Positions 33,602-42,642 are shown, numbered from the stretch's first letter. The stretch is DNA of 64,000 bases from JAEUMD01 sp050250815 (GCA_050250815.1 JBFWNY010000006.1:62001-126000); one strand, 5' to 3'. Program-made: numbers and translations. The notes: generated from the letters alone by a model not told the origin.

Positions 33602-34537
33602 ATGGATTCACAAGTGAGCAATGGCGAGGTCCAGTGGCCTCGGCCTCGGTCTGACGAGCAGATCTTGCTGGCGTCAGGGAGGCGGATCGGGGTTGCCGAG
33701 TTCGGTGCCGCCGACGGCTACCCCGTACTCGCGTGCCATGGCGCACCGGCATCGCGGCTGATGTTCGAAGTCGCAGACGAAGATGCACGCCGTTTAGGCA
33801 TCCGCCTCATCGCATTCGACCGCCCCGGCTACGGAAACTCTCCGCTCGACTATGGCACGACGCTGGCTGGACGTACCGCGGCGTTCGCCGAGATCCCCGA
33901 CGCCCTCAAAATCGACCGGTTTGCACTGCTGGGCATTTCAGGCGGTGCGCCCTACGCCGTGGCGCTTGCCGCGCGGCTCGGCCGCCGCGTGAGTGCGTTG
34001 GGTCTGGTTAGCCCCCTCGGACCTGTCTTCGATCTGGGTAGCCGCTCAGCTCCGGAGCCCGTGGAGTTGACGACGGCGCAACGCGCCTTCTTCCTCGATC
34101 TGCCCGGACATCCGTGGCTGTTGCGTTCCAATGCAGAGATCGCGATGCGCGCCTTCCGGCTCGCACCGAGAATGTTTGCTGGCGCGTTCGCTCATTTCCT
34201 GCCCGAAGCGGACCGCATCATCGTGTCCCAGCCCCAGGTCGTCGACAGCCTCGTCAGCATGACCTTGGACGCGACGCGGCACGGCATCTCGGGTGGCGTC
34301 ACCGATCTCGAGATCTATGGGGCATCCTGGGAGGTGGATTACACGGGAATAACGTGCCCGTCGCGCCTCTGGCAGGGCCTTGAGGATTCGATCGTGCCGC
34401 CGGAGGCTGCCTTGAAGCTGGGGGAGCTCATTCCTGGGTGTGAGACCGTGCGGATCGATGGTGCCGGGCACTTCTGGATTTACGACAACGTCGGACCGAC
34501 GTTGTCTGCGCTCATCGGCCTCGTTGGGGCTATTTGA
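33602..34537 (+). CDS. Alpha/beta-fold hydrolase
   Basis: 311 residues. The core shows PVLACHGAPASRLMFE (oxyanion HG), FDRPGYGNS, the nucleophile elbow LLGISGGAPYA (Ser), a late Asp in WQGLEDSIVPPE and the catalytic His in DGAGHFWIY. Substrate cannot be inferred. ATG 33602 (MDSQVSNGE) is chosen with a Gly-rich site upstream; a frame start at 33512 adds 30 residues without likeness. It follows the triple-fusion gene by 132 bases and may or may not share its transcript. It ends 8 bases inside the convergent ZIP gene. Confidence 0.75.
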   Translation: MDSQVSNGEVQWPRPRSDEQILLASGRRIGVAEFGAADGYPVLACHGAPASRLMFEVADEDARRLGIRLIAFDRPGYGNSPLDYGTTLAGRTAAFAEIPDALKIDRFALLGISGGAPYAVALAARLGRRVSALGLVSPLGPVFDLGSRSAPEPVELTTAQRAFFLDLPGHPWLLRSNAEIAMRAFRLAPRMFAGAFAHFLPEADRIIVSQPQVVDSLVSMTLDATRHGISGGVTDLEIYGASWEVDYTGITCPSRLWQGLEDSIVPPEAALKLGELIPGCETVRIDGAGHFWIYDNVGPTLSALIGLVGAI

Positions 34538-35273
34538 GCACGAGGTACTGAAACGCGAGCATCGCCGCGAACGACAGCGTCACCGCGATGGCGACACGCT
34601 CGTGCTTCTCGTTCTCGGTGGCCTCGGGAACCAGCTCCGCAAAGACCAGCCAGAACATTGCGCCCGCTGCCAGTCCGAACCCGACGGGAAGGAACGGCGC
34701 GAAGCTTTCTACAAACAGGTAGGCGGGGACCGCCATCAGCGGCTGCGGGAGACTCGAGAAGACCGCCCACGCCGCCGCCTGCCAGACCGGAGTGCCGCGT
34801 GGCACGAGCACGAGCGCAATCGCTAGGCCTTCGGGAATGTTGTGCACGGCGATCGCCGTGGAAATGAAACTGGCCAGCGCGCCTTCCCCAGCGAATGAGA
34901 CACCCACCGCCACGCCCTCGGCAAAAGAGTGTGCTGTCATCACACCGACGATGAGCAGTGCCCTTCGGGCGTCAAGCCCTCGCAATTGCGCGATCTCGGG
35001 CACGCTTCCCCTCGTGACGAGGCGGTGTCCCAGGACAATGCCCGCCAAGCCAATGAGGACGCCGAAAAGCGTGCGCTCCGGACTTAAGGCGATGCCTTCG
35101 GCGACGAGTCCATGGCAGGCGGCCAACATCAGGCCGGCGGCCGCCGCATTGGCCAGCCCCATCAGCTTGGGCGACAGGGACTTTATGAAGAGAAATGGCA
35201 GAGCGCCGAGCCCGGTCGCCAATGCGGTCATCATCGCGGCGATGAAGACGGACAAGGCAGGGGTGTCGGGCAT
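34530..35273 (-). CDS. ZIP-family divalent metal transporter
   Basis: 247 residues, about eight membrane helices. Helix IV carries HSFAEGVAVGVSF and helix V HNIPEGLAIALVL, the paired His/Glu metal-binding helices of ZIP proteins; the cytoplasmic loop between helices III and IV is short and not His-rich. Likely imports Zn2+, Fe2+ or Mn2+. Start at ATG 35273. No Zur or Fur box was recognised in the 329-base divergent gap to guaA. Confidence 0.88.
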   Translation of the reverse strand: MPDTPALSVFIAAMMTALATGLGALPFLFIKSLSPKLMGLANAAAAGLMLAACHGLVAEGIALSPERTLFGVLIGLAGIVLGHRLVTRGSVPEIAQLRGLDARRALLIVGVMTAHSFAEGVAVGVSFAGEGALASFISTAIAVHNIPEGLAIALVLVPRGTPVWQAAAWAVFSSLPQPLMAVPAYLFVESFAPFLPVGFGLAAGAMFWLVFAELVPEATENEKHERVAIAVTLSFAAMLAFQYLVLK

Positions 35274-35602
35274 GCGAGGGCGAGCTCCGGCAGGGGTTTA
35301 TGGGGTAGGCAGCCTCTAGCACGGTTCGCGCGGTGGGAAGTCGAAAGGCGGCACGCTCCTCCGCGGCTTTTTTGCCTGAACTGCCGAGAAATCGGACGGC
35401 TGGTGCGCACCCTTTCCCCTGACGCGACAGCGCGCCGCCACGATCCAGAGGTTACTTGCCGCCCGGAGCGCTGGATGCTTGACGCTTGCGTGCGTCGATG
35501 GTCTCTCTGGCCGGCGCCCGCCCGGGAGGGCGGCGGCGCCCGGTGCCGGTGGCTGTGGAACGCATGCGCGGCGGACGGGCTTCAAGGCGGGGCAGACGAC
35601 AC
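35274..35602. other. Divergent gap between the ZIP gene and guaA
   Basis: 329 bases. A T-run at 35367-35373 follows only a 4-bp stem, so I do not call a terminator. No riboswitch, metal-regulator operator or small gene could be supported. Promoters for both neighbours must lie here but are not recognisable by eye. Confidence 0.4.
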
Positions 35603-37150
35603 ATGACGGACACCGTTCTCATCATCGATTTCGGCAGCCAGGTGACGCAGCTCATCGCGCGGCGCGTGCGCGAGTCGGGCGTTTACTCGGAGATCGTGCC
35701 GTTCAACGCCGCCGAGAATGCGCTGAAGCGGCTCAATCCCCGTGCGGTCATCCTGTCGGGCGGACCGGCGAGCGTGACCGAAATGGGGACGCCACGTGCG
35801 CCCGACTGGGTATTCAAGTCGGGGCTTCCCGTGCTGGGCATCTGCTATGGCGAGCAGACCATGTGCGCGCAACTGGGTGGCGGCGTGGAGGGGGGACACC
35901 ATCGCGAGTTCGGCCGTGCAGAGCTTGAGGTCGTGCAGCCTTCCAAGCTGTTCGACGGCGTCTGGAAGCCTGGCGAGAAGCATCAGGTGTGGATGAGTCA
36001 CGGAGATCGTGTGACACGCCTGCCCGAAGGCTTCGAGGTGATCGGTGTCTCGCGGGGCGCGCCGTTCGCGGCAATCGCCGACGAACAGCGGCGGCTCTAT
36101 GCCGTGCAGTTCCATCCCGAGGTGGTGCACACCCCCGATGGGGCGCGTCTCATCTCCAACTTCGTGCATCGCATCGGCGGACTGGCCGGCGATTGGACGA
36201 TGGCGCATTTCCGTTCCAGCGAGATCGAGAAGATCCGCGCACAGGTCGGCAAGGGGCGCGTCATCTCCGGGCTTTCGGGCGGCGTCGACAGCGCAGTCGC
36301 CTCCGTGCTCATCCACGAAGCGATCGGCGATCAGCTCACTTGCATCTTCGTCGACCACGGTTTGCTGCGGTCGAACGAGGCCGAGGAGGTCGTGTCGCTC
36401 TTTCGCGAGAGCTACAATATTCCACTCGTCCACGTCGATGCGCGCGACGAGTTCCTGAACGCGCTCGATGGGGTTTCCGATCCCGAAAGGAAGCGGAAGA
36501 TCATCGGCGGCCTGTTCATCGACGTGTTCGAGCGCGAAGCCAAGAAGGTCGGCGGCGCGGAATTCCTCGCGCAGGGCACGCTCTATCCGGACGTCATCGA
36601 GAGCGTATCGTTCACCGGCGGACCGTCGGTCACGATCAAGTCGCACCACAATGTCGGTGGTTTGCCCGAGCGCATGAACCTCAAGCTCATCGAACCGTTG
36701 CGCGAACTTTTCAAGGACGAGGTGCGGGCGTTGGGGCGGGAGCTTGGCCTGCCGGCGCATTTCATCGGCCGCCATCCATTTCCGGGGCCTGGTCTGGCGA
36801 TCCGCGTGCCCGGGGCGATCACGCGCGAGAAGCTCGATATTCTTCGGCAGGCCGACGCCATCTATCTGGAGGAGATCCGCGGCGCCGGCCTCTATGACCA
36901 GATCTGGCAGGCCTTCGCAGTGCTGCTGCCGGTGCGTACGGTCGGTGTCATGGGAGATGCGCGCACGTACGATCACGTCTGCGCCTTGCGCGCCGTCACC
37001 TCGACCGATGGAATGACGGCGGAAAGCTTTGCGTTCAGCCACGAGTTCCTGACGCGCACGGCCACGCGCATCATCAACGAAGTGAAAGGCATAAACCGCG
37101 TCGTCTACGACGTGACGTCGAAGCCGCCCGGCACCATCGAGTGGGAGTAA
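35603..37150 (+). CDS. guaA: GMP synthase (glutamine-hydrolysing)
   Basis: 515 residues. Class I glutaminase domain with LGICYGEQTMCAQLGGG (catalytic Cys near residue 80) and VQFHPEVVHTP (His-Glu), then the ATP-pyrophosphatase motif SGGVDSAVA (near 223-231) and the dimerisation domain ending TSKPPGTIEWE. It converts XMP to GMP. ATG 35603 starts MTDTVLIIDFGSQ, the conserved beginning; the longer frame from 35486 is not used. It completes the pathway begun by guaB but is 12 kb away. Confidence 0.96.
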   Translation: MTDTVLIIDFGSQVTQLIARRVRESGVYSEIVPFNAAENALKRLNPRAVILSGGPASVTEMGTPRAPDWVFKSGLPVLGICYGEQTMCAQLGGGVEGGHHREFGRAELEVVQPSKLFDGVWKPGEKHQVWMSHGDRVTRLPEGFEVIGVSRGAPFAAIADEQRRLYAVQFHPEVVHTPDGARLISNFVHRIGGLAGDWTMAHFRSSEIEKIRAQVGKGRVISGLSGGVDSAVASVLIHEAIGDQLTCIFVDHGLLRSNEAEEVVSLFRESYNIPLVHVDARDEFLNALDGVSDPERKRKIIGGLFIDVFEREAKKVGGAEFLAQGTLYPDVIESVSFTGGPSVTIKSHHNVGGLPERMNLKLIEPLRELFKDEVRALGRELGLPAHFIGRHPFPGPGLAIRVPGAITREKLDILRQADAIYLEEIRGAGLYDQIWQAFAVLLPVRTVGVMGDARTYDHVCALRAVTSTDGMTAESFAFSHEFLTRTATRIINEVKGINRVVYDVTSKPPGTIEWE

Positions 37151-37245
37151 TCTTCGCGCGACCCCGCGGCCTGTTCAGGCGATTGCGCATCCCCGGCTGA
37201 CCATGCATGCTGTTCAAGAGGCGGCGGGCGCAGAGCGAGGTTGCC

Positions 37246-37596
37246 ATGGTCCTGACGCATTGGACAGTCGCCGCTGCCCTGCTCGTTCTTTCGGGGTCTT
37301 TGTGCTGCGCGTCGGCAGTTTGGGCGGGCGATCCGGGTGCCGTTCCCGAAAGGGAAACTTCGGCCCAGTTGCCGCCTCTTCCCGCAGCCAACCCACAGCG
37401 TCGCAGCAAGGTGCCGGCCTACACGGTGCCGGCCTACAGGGCGCCACCCCACGCTCCTGGAGATTGCGATCTGCGCAAGGGGCTCATCAGGCTGCCAAGC
37501 GGACGTTGCGGAATCGCCAACGACCGATTGCGCGTGAATCCACCCGTAGTGCCGCGTCGGCGCGAATATCCAAGCCCTCCGCGGCGCGACCGGTAG
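37246..37596 (+). CDS. Small secreted Pro/Arg-rich protein of unknown function
   Basis: 116 residues. A hydrophobic signal (TVAAALLVLSGSLCCASAVWA, about residues 8-28) is followed by a Pro-rich basic mature part with two cysteines in GDCDLRKGLIRLPSGRCG. GCGAGG stands 5 bases before ATG 37246; an ATG at 37207 would add a charged prefix. A longer frame in another phase covers the same DNA but runs antisense into the AAA gene, so it is judged a shadow. No family recognised; the gene is real only on the strength of the signal peptide and the start site. Confidence 0.45.
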   Translation: MVLTHWTVAAALLVLSGSLCCASAVWAGDPGAVPERETSAQLPPLPAANPQRRSKVPAYTVPAYRAPPHAPGDCDLRKGLIRLPSGRCGIANDRLRVNPPVVPRRREYPSPPRRDR

Positions 37597-37601
37597 GCGG
37601 A

Positions 37602-38813
37602 TCAGCCGCCCGCACGGGACTCTATGCCGGCATCGCGATGACCACCGCTTCGCGCGCGACGAGCCAGTTCCGCTTCGGCCGCCTCCGCCGTCATCGTCGA
37701 GAACAGCTGCTGAAGGGTCGCGCCCGGCAGCGGGGTATAGTCGCCGATGCCGTCACGGCCGTAGAACGCCTTGAACATGGCTCGCGCACTGTCGCGCGAC
37801 AGCGCACCGACCTCGATCACGTCGTCGATGCGGCCGGGCCGTACGATCGCCGGATCGAGCCGGCCGATGTGATTTGTCGTGACGATGAACTTCAGGCCAT
37901 CGGGCGTCTGCATGCCATCCATGGCATTGAGAATCTCATGCAGCGCCGAGCCGCGAGGTCCCTGGTCATCGCCCGCGCCGGGGTCCTTTTGCGCCGCGGC
38001 TTCGCGCTCACGGTTGAGACCGCCGGCGATGGTGTCGATGTCCTCGATGACGAACAGGTCCTTGCGCGTGCCTGACAGGAAGGCGGCGCCCAGCCCGTGC
38101 AGCGTCTTGATATATTTTATGTCGAAGCCGAAGTCGGAGGCGAGCGCGTGGATGAGGCTCGTCTTGCCGGTGCCGGGCGGTCCGTGCAGCACGATGCCGA
38201 GCTTCCACGGGATGCCCCGCTTCAGATGCCATTCCTCCGCGCCAAGGAACCAATCGACGCGGCTGACCAGACGATCCTTGATGGCCTGATCGACGAATAC
38301 CGTATCGAGGCTCCGCTTGCGCCGGCGCAGGCCGCCGGCGCTGCCGCCGCCGGCATACATCTGCACGTAGATGGACATCTTGTGGTCTTCCGGCCGGCTA
38401 TCCTGCATGAAGCGTTCGACGATGGTTCGGTCGCGCGTCAGGAACGAGACCGTGATCGTCTCGAAGGGAGCGATCTGCTGCGTCGTCTTGGTCTTGGAGT
38501 ACTTGAACAGCGTGCCGTCGTAGGTTCCCCAGCCATTGCCGAAGCCGGTCTTGAGGCTGCCGTCCTTCATCTCCAGCGACCGGCTGAAGAAGCCGAGGCG
38601 CCGCCCCTCGATGAAGGCGTCGACGTCGCGGTACTCGTTGGACATGCTCTCGACGAAGACTTTCGTCCAGACGGTGCGCTCGATCAGGTCCAATAGACGC
38701 TCGGGCACGGCGCGCAGCACGTACATCATCGAGCCGAAGGCGACGGTTCCAATGCCGCCGACGAGCAGCTGGTTCTGCGTGACGAGTGCGTAGAGGCTGT
38801 CGAGAGCGGCCAT
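37602..38813 (-). CDS. BCS1-like AAA+ ATPase
   Basis: 403 residues. An N-terminal membrane helix (about 14-34) is followed by a BCS1_N-like segment, then the AAA domain: RGIPWKLGIVLHGPPGTGKTS (written in part; Walker A GPPGTGKTS near 210), Walker B LFVIEDIDTIAGG, sensor VTTNHIGRLDPAIVRPGRID with the arginine finger. In mitochondria Bcs1 moves the folded Rieske protein across the inner membrane. The order of domains and the LDPAIVRPGRID signature fit that family well. No bc1 genes are near, so the bacterial client is unknown. Convergent with the small secreted protein gene, with a 5-base gap. Confidence 0.78.
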   Translation of the reverse strand: MAALDSLYALVTQNQLLVGGIGTVAFGSMMYVLRAVPERLLDLIERTVWTKVFVESMSNEYRDVDAFIEGRRLGFFSRSLEMKDGSLKTGFGNGWGTYDGTLFKYSKTKTTQQIAPFETITVSFLTRDRTIVERFMQDSRPEDHKMSIYVQMYAGGGSAGGLRRRKRSLDTVFVDQAIKDRLVSRVDWFLGAEEWHLKRGIPWKLGIVLHGPPGTGKTSLIHALASDFGFDIKYIKTLHGLGAAFLSGTRKDLFVIEDIDTIAGGLNREREAAAQKDPGAGDDQGPRGSALHEILNAMDGMQTPDGLKFIVTTNHIGRLDPAIVRPGRIDDVIEVGALSRDSARAMFKAFYGRDGIGDYTPLPGATLQQLFSTMTAEAAEAELARRARSGGHRDAGIESRAGG

Positions 38814-38935
38814 GTGTCGTTTACCTTCGCTGCCGTGCCGCGTCCCGCGGGTGCGGCTGACACGCAGATAGAGATTTGATGGTCCGCATGGAAGACCACG
38901 TATGCGGGATGCGTGCGGCGGGCTAATCTAGGCTC

Positions 38936-39136
38936 ATGCTCTATCTGGTGTTCGGTGTCGCTCTCCTCGGCCTTATCCTCGGGCTGTTCTGGCTCAAGGA
39001 CGAACTGCGTTCGCCGCGGCTCGCCCGCATGGCCTATTCGGAGCTGACCGCGCGACTCGCCGTGATCGCCGCCGGGCTCATGATGGCGGGAGCCGTGGTG
39101 CTCGCCGGCCGGTTGTGGTCACTCGTGGCAGGCTGA
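38936..39136 (+). CDS. Small membrane protein of unknown function
   Basis: 66 residues with two hydrophobic helices (about 2-18 and 42-63) joined by a charged loop (LKDELRSPRLARMAYSEL). No family recognised. It lies between the divergent AAA ATPase start and the DUF2270 gene. Codon third positions are GC-rich like its neighbours, which supports coding. Confidence 0.5.
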   Translation: MLYLVFGVALLGLILGLFWLKDELRSPRLARMAYSELTARLAVIAAGLMMAGAVVLAGRLWSLVAG

Positions 39137-39259
39137 TCTCCGCCGTGTGGGATTGGGGTACGTCGCCCGAGGGCGCGCTCACCTTTTAGAGCGCAAGTGG
39201 TCGTGGGTGGCAAAAGCAGCGCTATACTGTTGCTGCACGCGATTGCGAGGACCGTGCCG

Positions 39260-39952
39260 ATGGACAGCTCCGATAAGCCATCCGACGAGCCCTTCGTCGA
39301 CGAGCCGATCTACAGTTCGGCGGAACTTGGTGCGATCGCACATCTTTATCGCGGCGAGGTCTACCGCTCGACCATCTGGCGCACCCGCCTCGACGCCACG
39401 ACCAACTGGGCGGTGGCTTCTCTGGGCATCGCGCTCTCGGTCACCTTTTCGAGCCCAGATGCCTCGCCCCTGCCGCTTCTGCTGGTGGGGTTGCTGGCGA
39501 TCGTATTCCTGGTCTTCGAGGCGCGCCGCTACCGCTACTTCAACGTCTGGCGTGCGCGCGCGCGTTGGCTGGAGCGGCACTTCTACGCACCGATGCTGCG
39601 CGGCCAGCCGCTGCGCAACAGCGACAACTGGCAGGAAACGTTGGCGCGCGACTACGTCAAACCGCATCCCCACATCGGCATGATAACGGCGATCGGACGC
39701 CGTCTCAGGCGCAACTACGTGTGGATCCTGGGCATCCAGGCGGTCGCCTACTACGGCAAGATCGCGATCCACCCGGTGCCGCTGGAAAGCCTCGACCAGC
39801 TTTTCCTGCGCGCCGCGGTGGGGCCTGTGCCTGGTCAGCTGGTCGTGCTGGCAGGCATCCTGTTCAACCTTGCATGGGTGGTGTTCGCCATCACCTCAAT
39901 GTGGGCCGACCGGCAGCGCCACCGCGGTCAGCGCTTCGACGCCATGGGCTGA
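39260..39952 (+). CDS. DUF2270 membrane protein
   Basis: 230 residues. The N-terminal part includes LYRGEVYRSTIWRTRLDATTN, typical of DUF2270, then two pairs of membrane helices (about 55-95 and 150-215) and a conserved RARWLERHFYAPMLRG segment. ATG 39260 has GCGAGG 9 bases upstream; a frame start at 39197 adds 21 residues. Function unknown. Confidence 0.75.
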   Translation: MDSSDKPSDEPFVDEPIYSSAELGAIAHLYRGEVYRSTIWRTRLDATTNWAVASLGIALSVTFSSPDASPLPLLLVGLLAIVFLVFEARRYRYFNVWRARARWLERHFYAPMLRGQPLRNSDNWQETLARDYVKPHPHIGMITAIGRRLRRNYVWILGIQAVAYYGKIAIHPVPLESLDQLFLRAAVGPVPGQLVVLAGILFNLAWVVFAITSMWADRQRHRGQRFDAMG

Positions 39953-39994
39953 CGAACCGGGGTCGATCAGATCCGCCTGACGTGCTCTCAGGAT

Positions 39995-40025
39995 AAAAAA
40001 AAGCCCCCAGCAGTGGCTGGGGGCT
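39995..40025 (-). terminator. Strong leftward intrinsic terminator
   Basis: On the minus strand, AGCCCCCAGC, a 4-base loop and GCTGGGGGCT form a perfect 10-bp stem (40002-40025) followed directly by eight U residues. This is the cleanest terminator in the window. It lies about 280 bases beyond the aat stop, so it more likely ends a separate small transcript or a long structured aat trailer. Confidence 0.85.
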
Positions 40026-40304
40026 CGAGGAAACGGATCCACGGCCAGGGGGGCGTGGGGGGGGGGACCGGAGGGGGCCGGGATCCGCGTCTGGGAGGAA
40101 CGGGGGGAAGTCCGGGAGGTCTCCTTTCGCTCAGTTTCATCTCACCGGGAGGGCGCCGCCGCGGGGGTGGTCGGCACCGCTCTCCCGATGACCTGATCCT
40201 GCCTTAACGAATTGGGACCGGCTGTTCCCTGCGATACACCCCGGCTCGCGGGGCAGCCGGCAGCGCCTTTCGGCGCACGCCAGCCTCCAGGTTCTCATTC
40301 AAAA
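39995..40304 (-). ncRNA. Candidate structured small RNA or aat 3' leader-trailer region, C-rich
   Basis: The 352-base gap between DUF2270 and aat has no convincing reading frame but several inverted repeats. From the aat side: GCGCC/GGCGC with a four-base loop (40263-40276), CCGGCTG/CAGCCGG (40218-40224 with 40254-40260) enclosing a CCCCG/CGGGG hairpin (40239-40253), then a CGGATCC/GGATCCG stem (40034-40040 with 40081-40087) whose minus-strand loop is almost all C, including a run of ten. CCTCCC occurs twice nearby on the minus strand. The strong terminator follows. C-rich loops able to pair with Shine-Dalgarno sequences occur in known alphaproteobacterial sRNAs. No promoter was identified, so the 5' end is a guess. 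Confidence 0.35.
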
Positions 40305-40985
40305 TCAGTTGGTTGAGGAGTTCCTGTCCAGCACGTCGAGGACCGCCGCCGGCGCGACGTCGGCGAGCAACCGCTTGAAATCGCCACTGACTTTCAAAGC
40401 GGCGTCGAGCCGGCGCTGGAAATCTGCCCGATCGACCTCGATCGTTCCAAATTGGCGGAGGTGCTCGGTCACGAACTGGGTATCGAGCAGCGTGAAGCCA
40501 CCTGCCGCGAGGCGTGCGATCAGATGCACCATCGCGATCTTGGAGGCATCGCGCTCGTAGGAGAACATGCTCTCCCCGAAAAATGCGCCGCCGAGGGCCA
40601 CACCGTACAGCCCGCCCACGAGCGTATCGCCGTTCCAGACTTCGACGGTGTGGCAGTGGCCGAGGTCGAATAGCTCGCGGTACAGGCTACGGATACGGCT
40701 GTTGATCCAGGTGGAGCGCCGGCCCGGGCGCGATGCCGCACAGCCCTCGATGACACCGTCGTAGTCGGTATCGATGCGCACCCGTAGCGGTGTCGCCCGG
40801 ATCGTCCGCGCGAGGCGGCGCGGCACGTGGGCCTGTTCCAGCGGCAGGATGCCCCGGTTCTGCGGCTCGATCCAATAGAGAGCCGGATCGTCGGCGCTTT
40901 CGGCCATGGGGAAGATCCCGCAGCTGTAGGCCTTGAGCAGGACCTGCGGCGTGATCTCGATCATGATGTCGTCGCGTGACGTCAT
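40305..40985 (-). CDS. aat: Leucyl/phenylalanyl-tRNA-protein transferase
   Basis: 226 residues. Conserved features: LLKAYSCGIFPMAES, YWIEPQNRGILPLE, TWINSRIRSLYREL and GGLYGVALGGAFFGESMFS. The enzyme adds Leu or Phe to N-terminal Lys or Arg of proteins, marking them for ClpAP through the N-degron pathway. ATG 40985 is used; GTG 40997 and ATG 40964 are alternatives. It follows accC by about 207 bases on the same strand. Confidence 0.92.
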   Translation of the reverse strand: MTSRDDIMIEITPQVLLKAYSCGIFPMAESADDPALYWIEPQNRGILPLEQAHVPRRLARTIRATPLRVRIDTDYDGVIEGCAASRPGRRSTWINSRIRSLYRELFDLGHCHTVEVWNGDTLVGGLYGVALGGAFFGESMFSYERDASKIAMVHLIARLAAGGFTLLDTQFVTEHLRQFGTIEVDRADFQRRLDAALKVSGDFKRLLADVAPAAVLDVLDRNSSTN

Positions 40986-41192
40986 CAGGCCGTCCACTCC
41001 AGTTGGGTGCGACAGGGATGGGGTTGACCGGCCGATGCGGACGCAGCGCCGTCAACGCCCGCCCGCCCGCCGACGCGGCCAGCAGCATTCATGACGGCAA
41101 TTCTAGTGCTTTTTGAAGCAGTTCGGAACACTCAGGCGGCCCGGGATTGAATTCCCGACGGCGTGTGTCCCTCCTGCGACCGCTGCCCGGGA

Positions 41193-42533
41193 TCAGGGCT
41201 TGCCCAGGAACTTTTCGAGCCAGTGGATGTCGTAAAGGCCGTTGGCAATGTCAGGCTGGCGGATCAGCTCGTTGAACAGCGGGATCGTCGTTTCGATCCC
41301 ATCGATCACGAACTCCGACAGTGCCCGCTTGAGCCGCATCAGGCACTCGTTGCGGTTCTTGCCGTGGACAATCAGCTTGCCGATGAGGCTGTCGTAGTAG
41401 GGCGGGATCGAGTAGCCCTGATAGACGCCCGAGTCGACGCGCACGCCCAGGCCGCCAGGGGGGTGCCAGTATGTGATCTTGCCCGGAGAGGGGCGGAAAG
41501 TGCGGGCGTTTTCGGCGTTGATACGGCACTCGATGGCGTGACCTGAAAACGTCACGTCGGCCTGCTTCAGCGACAGCTGGGCGCCTGAGGCCACCCGCAG
41601 CTGCTCGAGCACGAGATCGATGCCGGTGATCGCCTCGGTCACCGGGTGCTCGACCTGGAGCCGGGTGTTCATCTCGATGAAGTAGAACTCGCCGTCCTCG
41701 AACAGGAACTCCACCGTTCCGGCGCCGCGGTATTTCAGCTTGCGCATGGCCACGGCCACCGTCTCGCCGATGTTACGGCGTGATTCCGCGTTCAACGCCG
41801 GTGAGGGCGCCTCCTCCCACACCTTCTGGTGGCGGCGTTGAAGTGAGCAGTCACGCTCGCCCAGATGTATGGCGTTCCCCTGGCCGTCGCCGAATACCTG
41901 GATCTCGATGTGGCGCGGCCGGGTCAGGTATTTCTCGATATAGACGTTGTCGTCACCGAAAGCGGATTTCGCCTCCGCGCGTGCCGTTGACAGGGCGAGG
42001 CCCAGGTCGTCGGGCTTGTGGGCGACTTTCATGCCGCGCCCGCCGCCGCCGGACGCCGCCTTGATGAGCACCGGGAAGCCCATCGCCTTGGCGACCTTCA
42101 TCGCCTCGACTTCATTGCGGACCGCGCCGTCCGAGCCTGGCACCACCGGAATACCGAGGCGCTTGGCCGTCTCCTTCGCTTCGATCTTGTCGCCCATGAT
42201 GCGGATGTGCTCCGACGTCGGGCCGATGAAGGTGATGTTGTGCTGCTCCAGGATCTCGGCGAAGCGCGCATTCTCCGACAGGAATCCGTAGCCGGGATGC
42301 ACGGCATCGGCGCCGGTGATCTCGCAGGCGGCGAGCAGACGGGGAATATTGAGGTAGCTTTCGGAGGCTGGCGGCGGCCCAATGCACACGCTCTCGTCTG
42401 CGAGGCGAACGTGCATGGCGTCGGCGTCGGCGGTGGAATGCACCGCAACGGTGGAGATTCCCAGTTCCTTGCAGGCGCGCTGGATGCGGAGTGCGATCTC
42501 GCCGCGATTGGCGATCAGGACCTTGTCGAACAT
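41193..42533 (-). CDS. accC: Acetyl-CoA carboxylase, biotin carboxylase subunit
   Basis: 446 residues, beginning MFDKVLIANRGEIALRI. The ATP-grasp domain shows KAASGGGGRGMKV (about 155-167), EKYLTRPRHIEIQVFGD and EMNTRLQVEHPVTE. It carboxylates the biotin on AccB with ATP and bicarbonate, feeding malonyl-CoA synthesis. ATG 42533 is chosen over a TTG at 42542. A 109-base gap containing a heptad repeat separates it from accB. Confidence 0.96.
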   Translation of the reverse strand: MFDKVLIANRGEIALRIQRACKELGISTVAVHSTADADAMHVRLADESVCIGPPPASESYLNIPRLLAACEITGADAVHPGYGFLSENARFAEILEQHNITFIGPTSEHIRIMGDKIEAKETAKRLGIPVVPGSDGAVRNEVEAMKVAKAMGFPVLIKAASGGGGRGMKVAHKPDDLGLALSTARAEAKSAFGDDNVYIEKYLTRPRHIEIQVFGDGQGNAIHLGERDCSLQRRHQKVWEEAPSPALNAESRRNIGETVAVAMRKLKYRGAGTVEFLFEDGEFYFIEMNTRLQVEHPVTEAITGIDLVLEQLRVASGAQLSLKQADVTFSGHAIECRINAENARTFRPSPGKITYWHPPGGLGVRVDSGVYQGYSIPPYYDSLIGKLIVHGKNRNECLMRLKRALSEFVIDGIETTIPLFNELIRQPDIANGLYDIHWLEKFLGKP

Positions 42534-42543
42534 GCTGTGCAAG

Positions 42544-42571
42544 GGAGTAGGGAGTGGGGAGTAAGGAGTAG
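42544..42571. repeat. Four-copy heptanucleotide tandem repeat between accB and accC
   Basis: Four in-phase heptads: GGAGTAG, GGAGTGG, GGAGTAA, GGAGTAG, then GGGGG. On the other side of the gap, 42602-42650, a related ATTCGC/CCCTAATTCCC stretch looks like a decayed second arm. The accB-accC interval is otherwise expected to be very short, so a small repetitive element seems to have been inserted in the operon. Confidence 0.55.
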
Positions 42572-42642
42572 GGGGATGCAGCCGCTCCCGCGCCGCCCCG
42601 TGCCCTATTCGCTAAACGCCTACGCCCTAATTCCCATCTCCC

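Noticed and set aside
35340..35375. Terminator-like T-run between the ZIP gene and guaA
   Set aside because: The preceding stem is only about 4 bp and lies in a divergent gap with no transcript expected to end there.
35582..37042. 486-residue open frame antisense to guaA
   Set aside because: High-GC antisense shadow; Arg/His/Asp-rich composition, no recognisable domain, fully covered by guaA.
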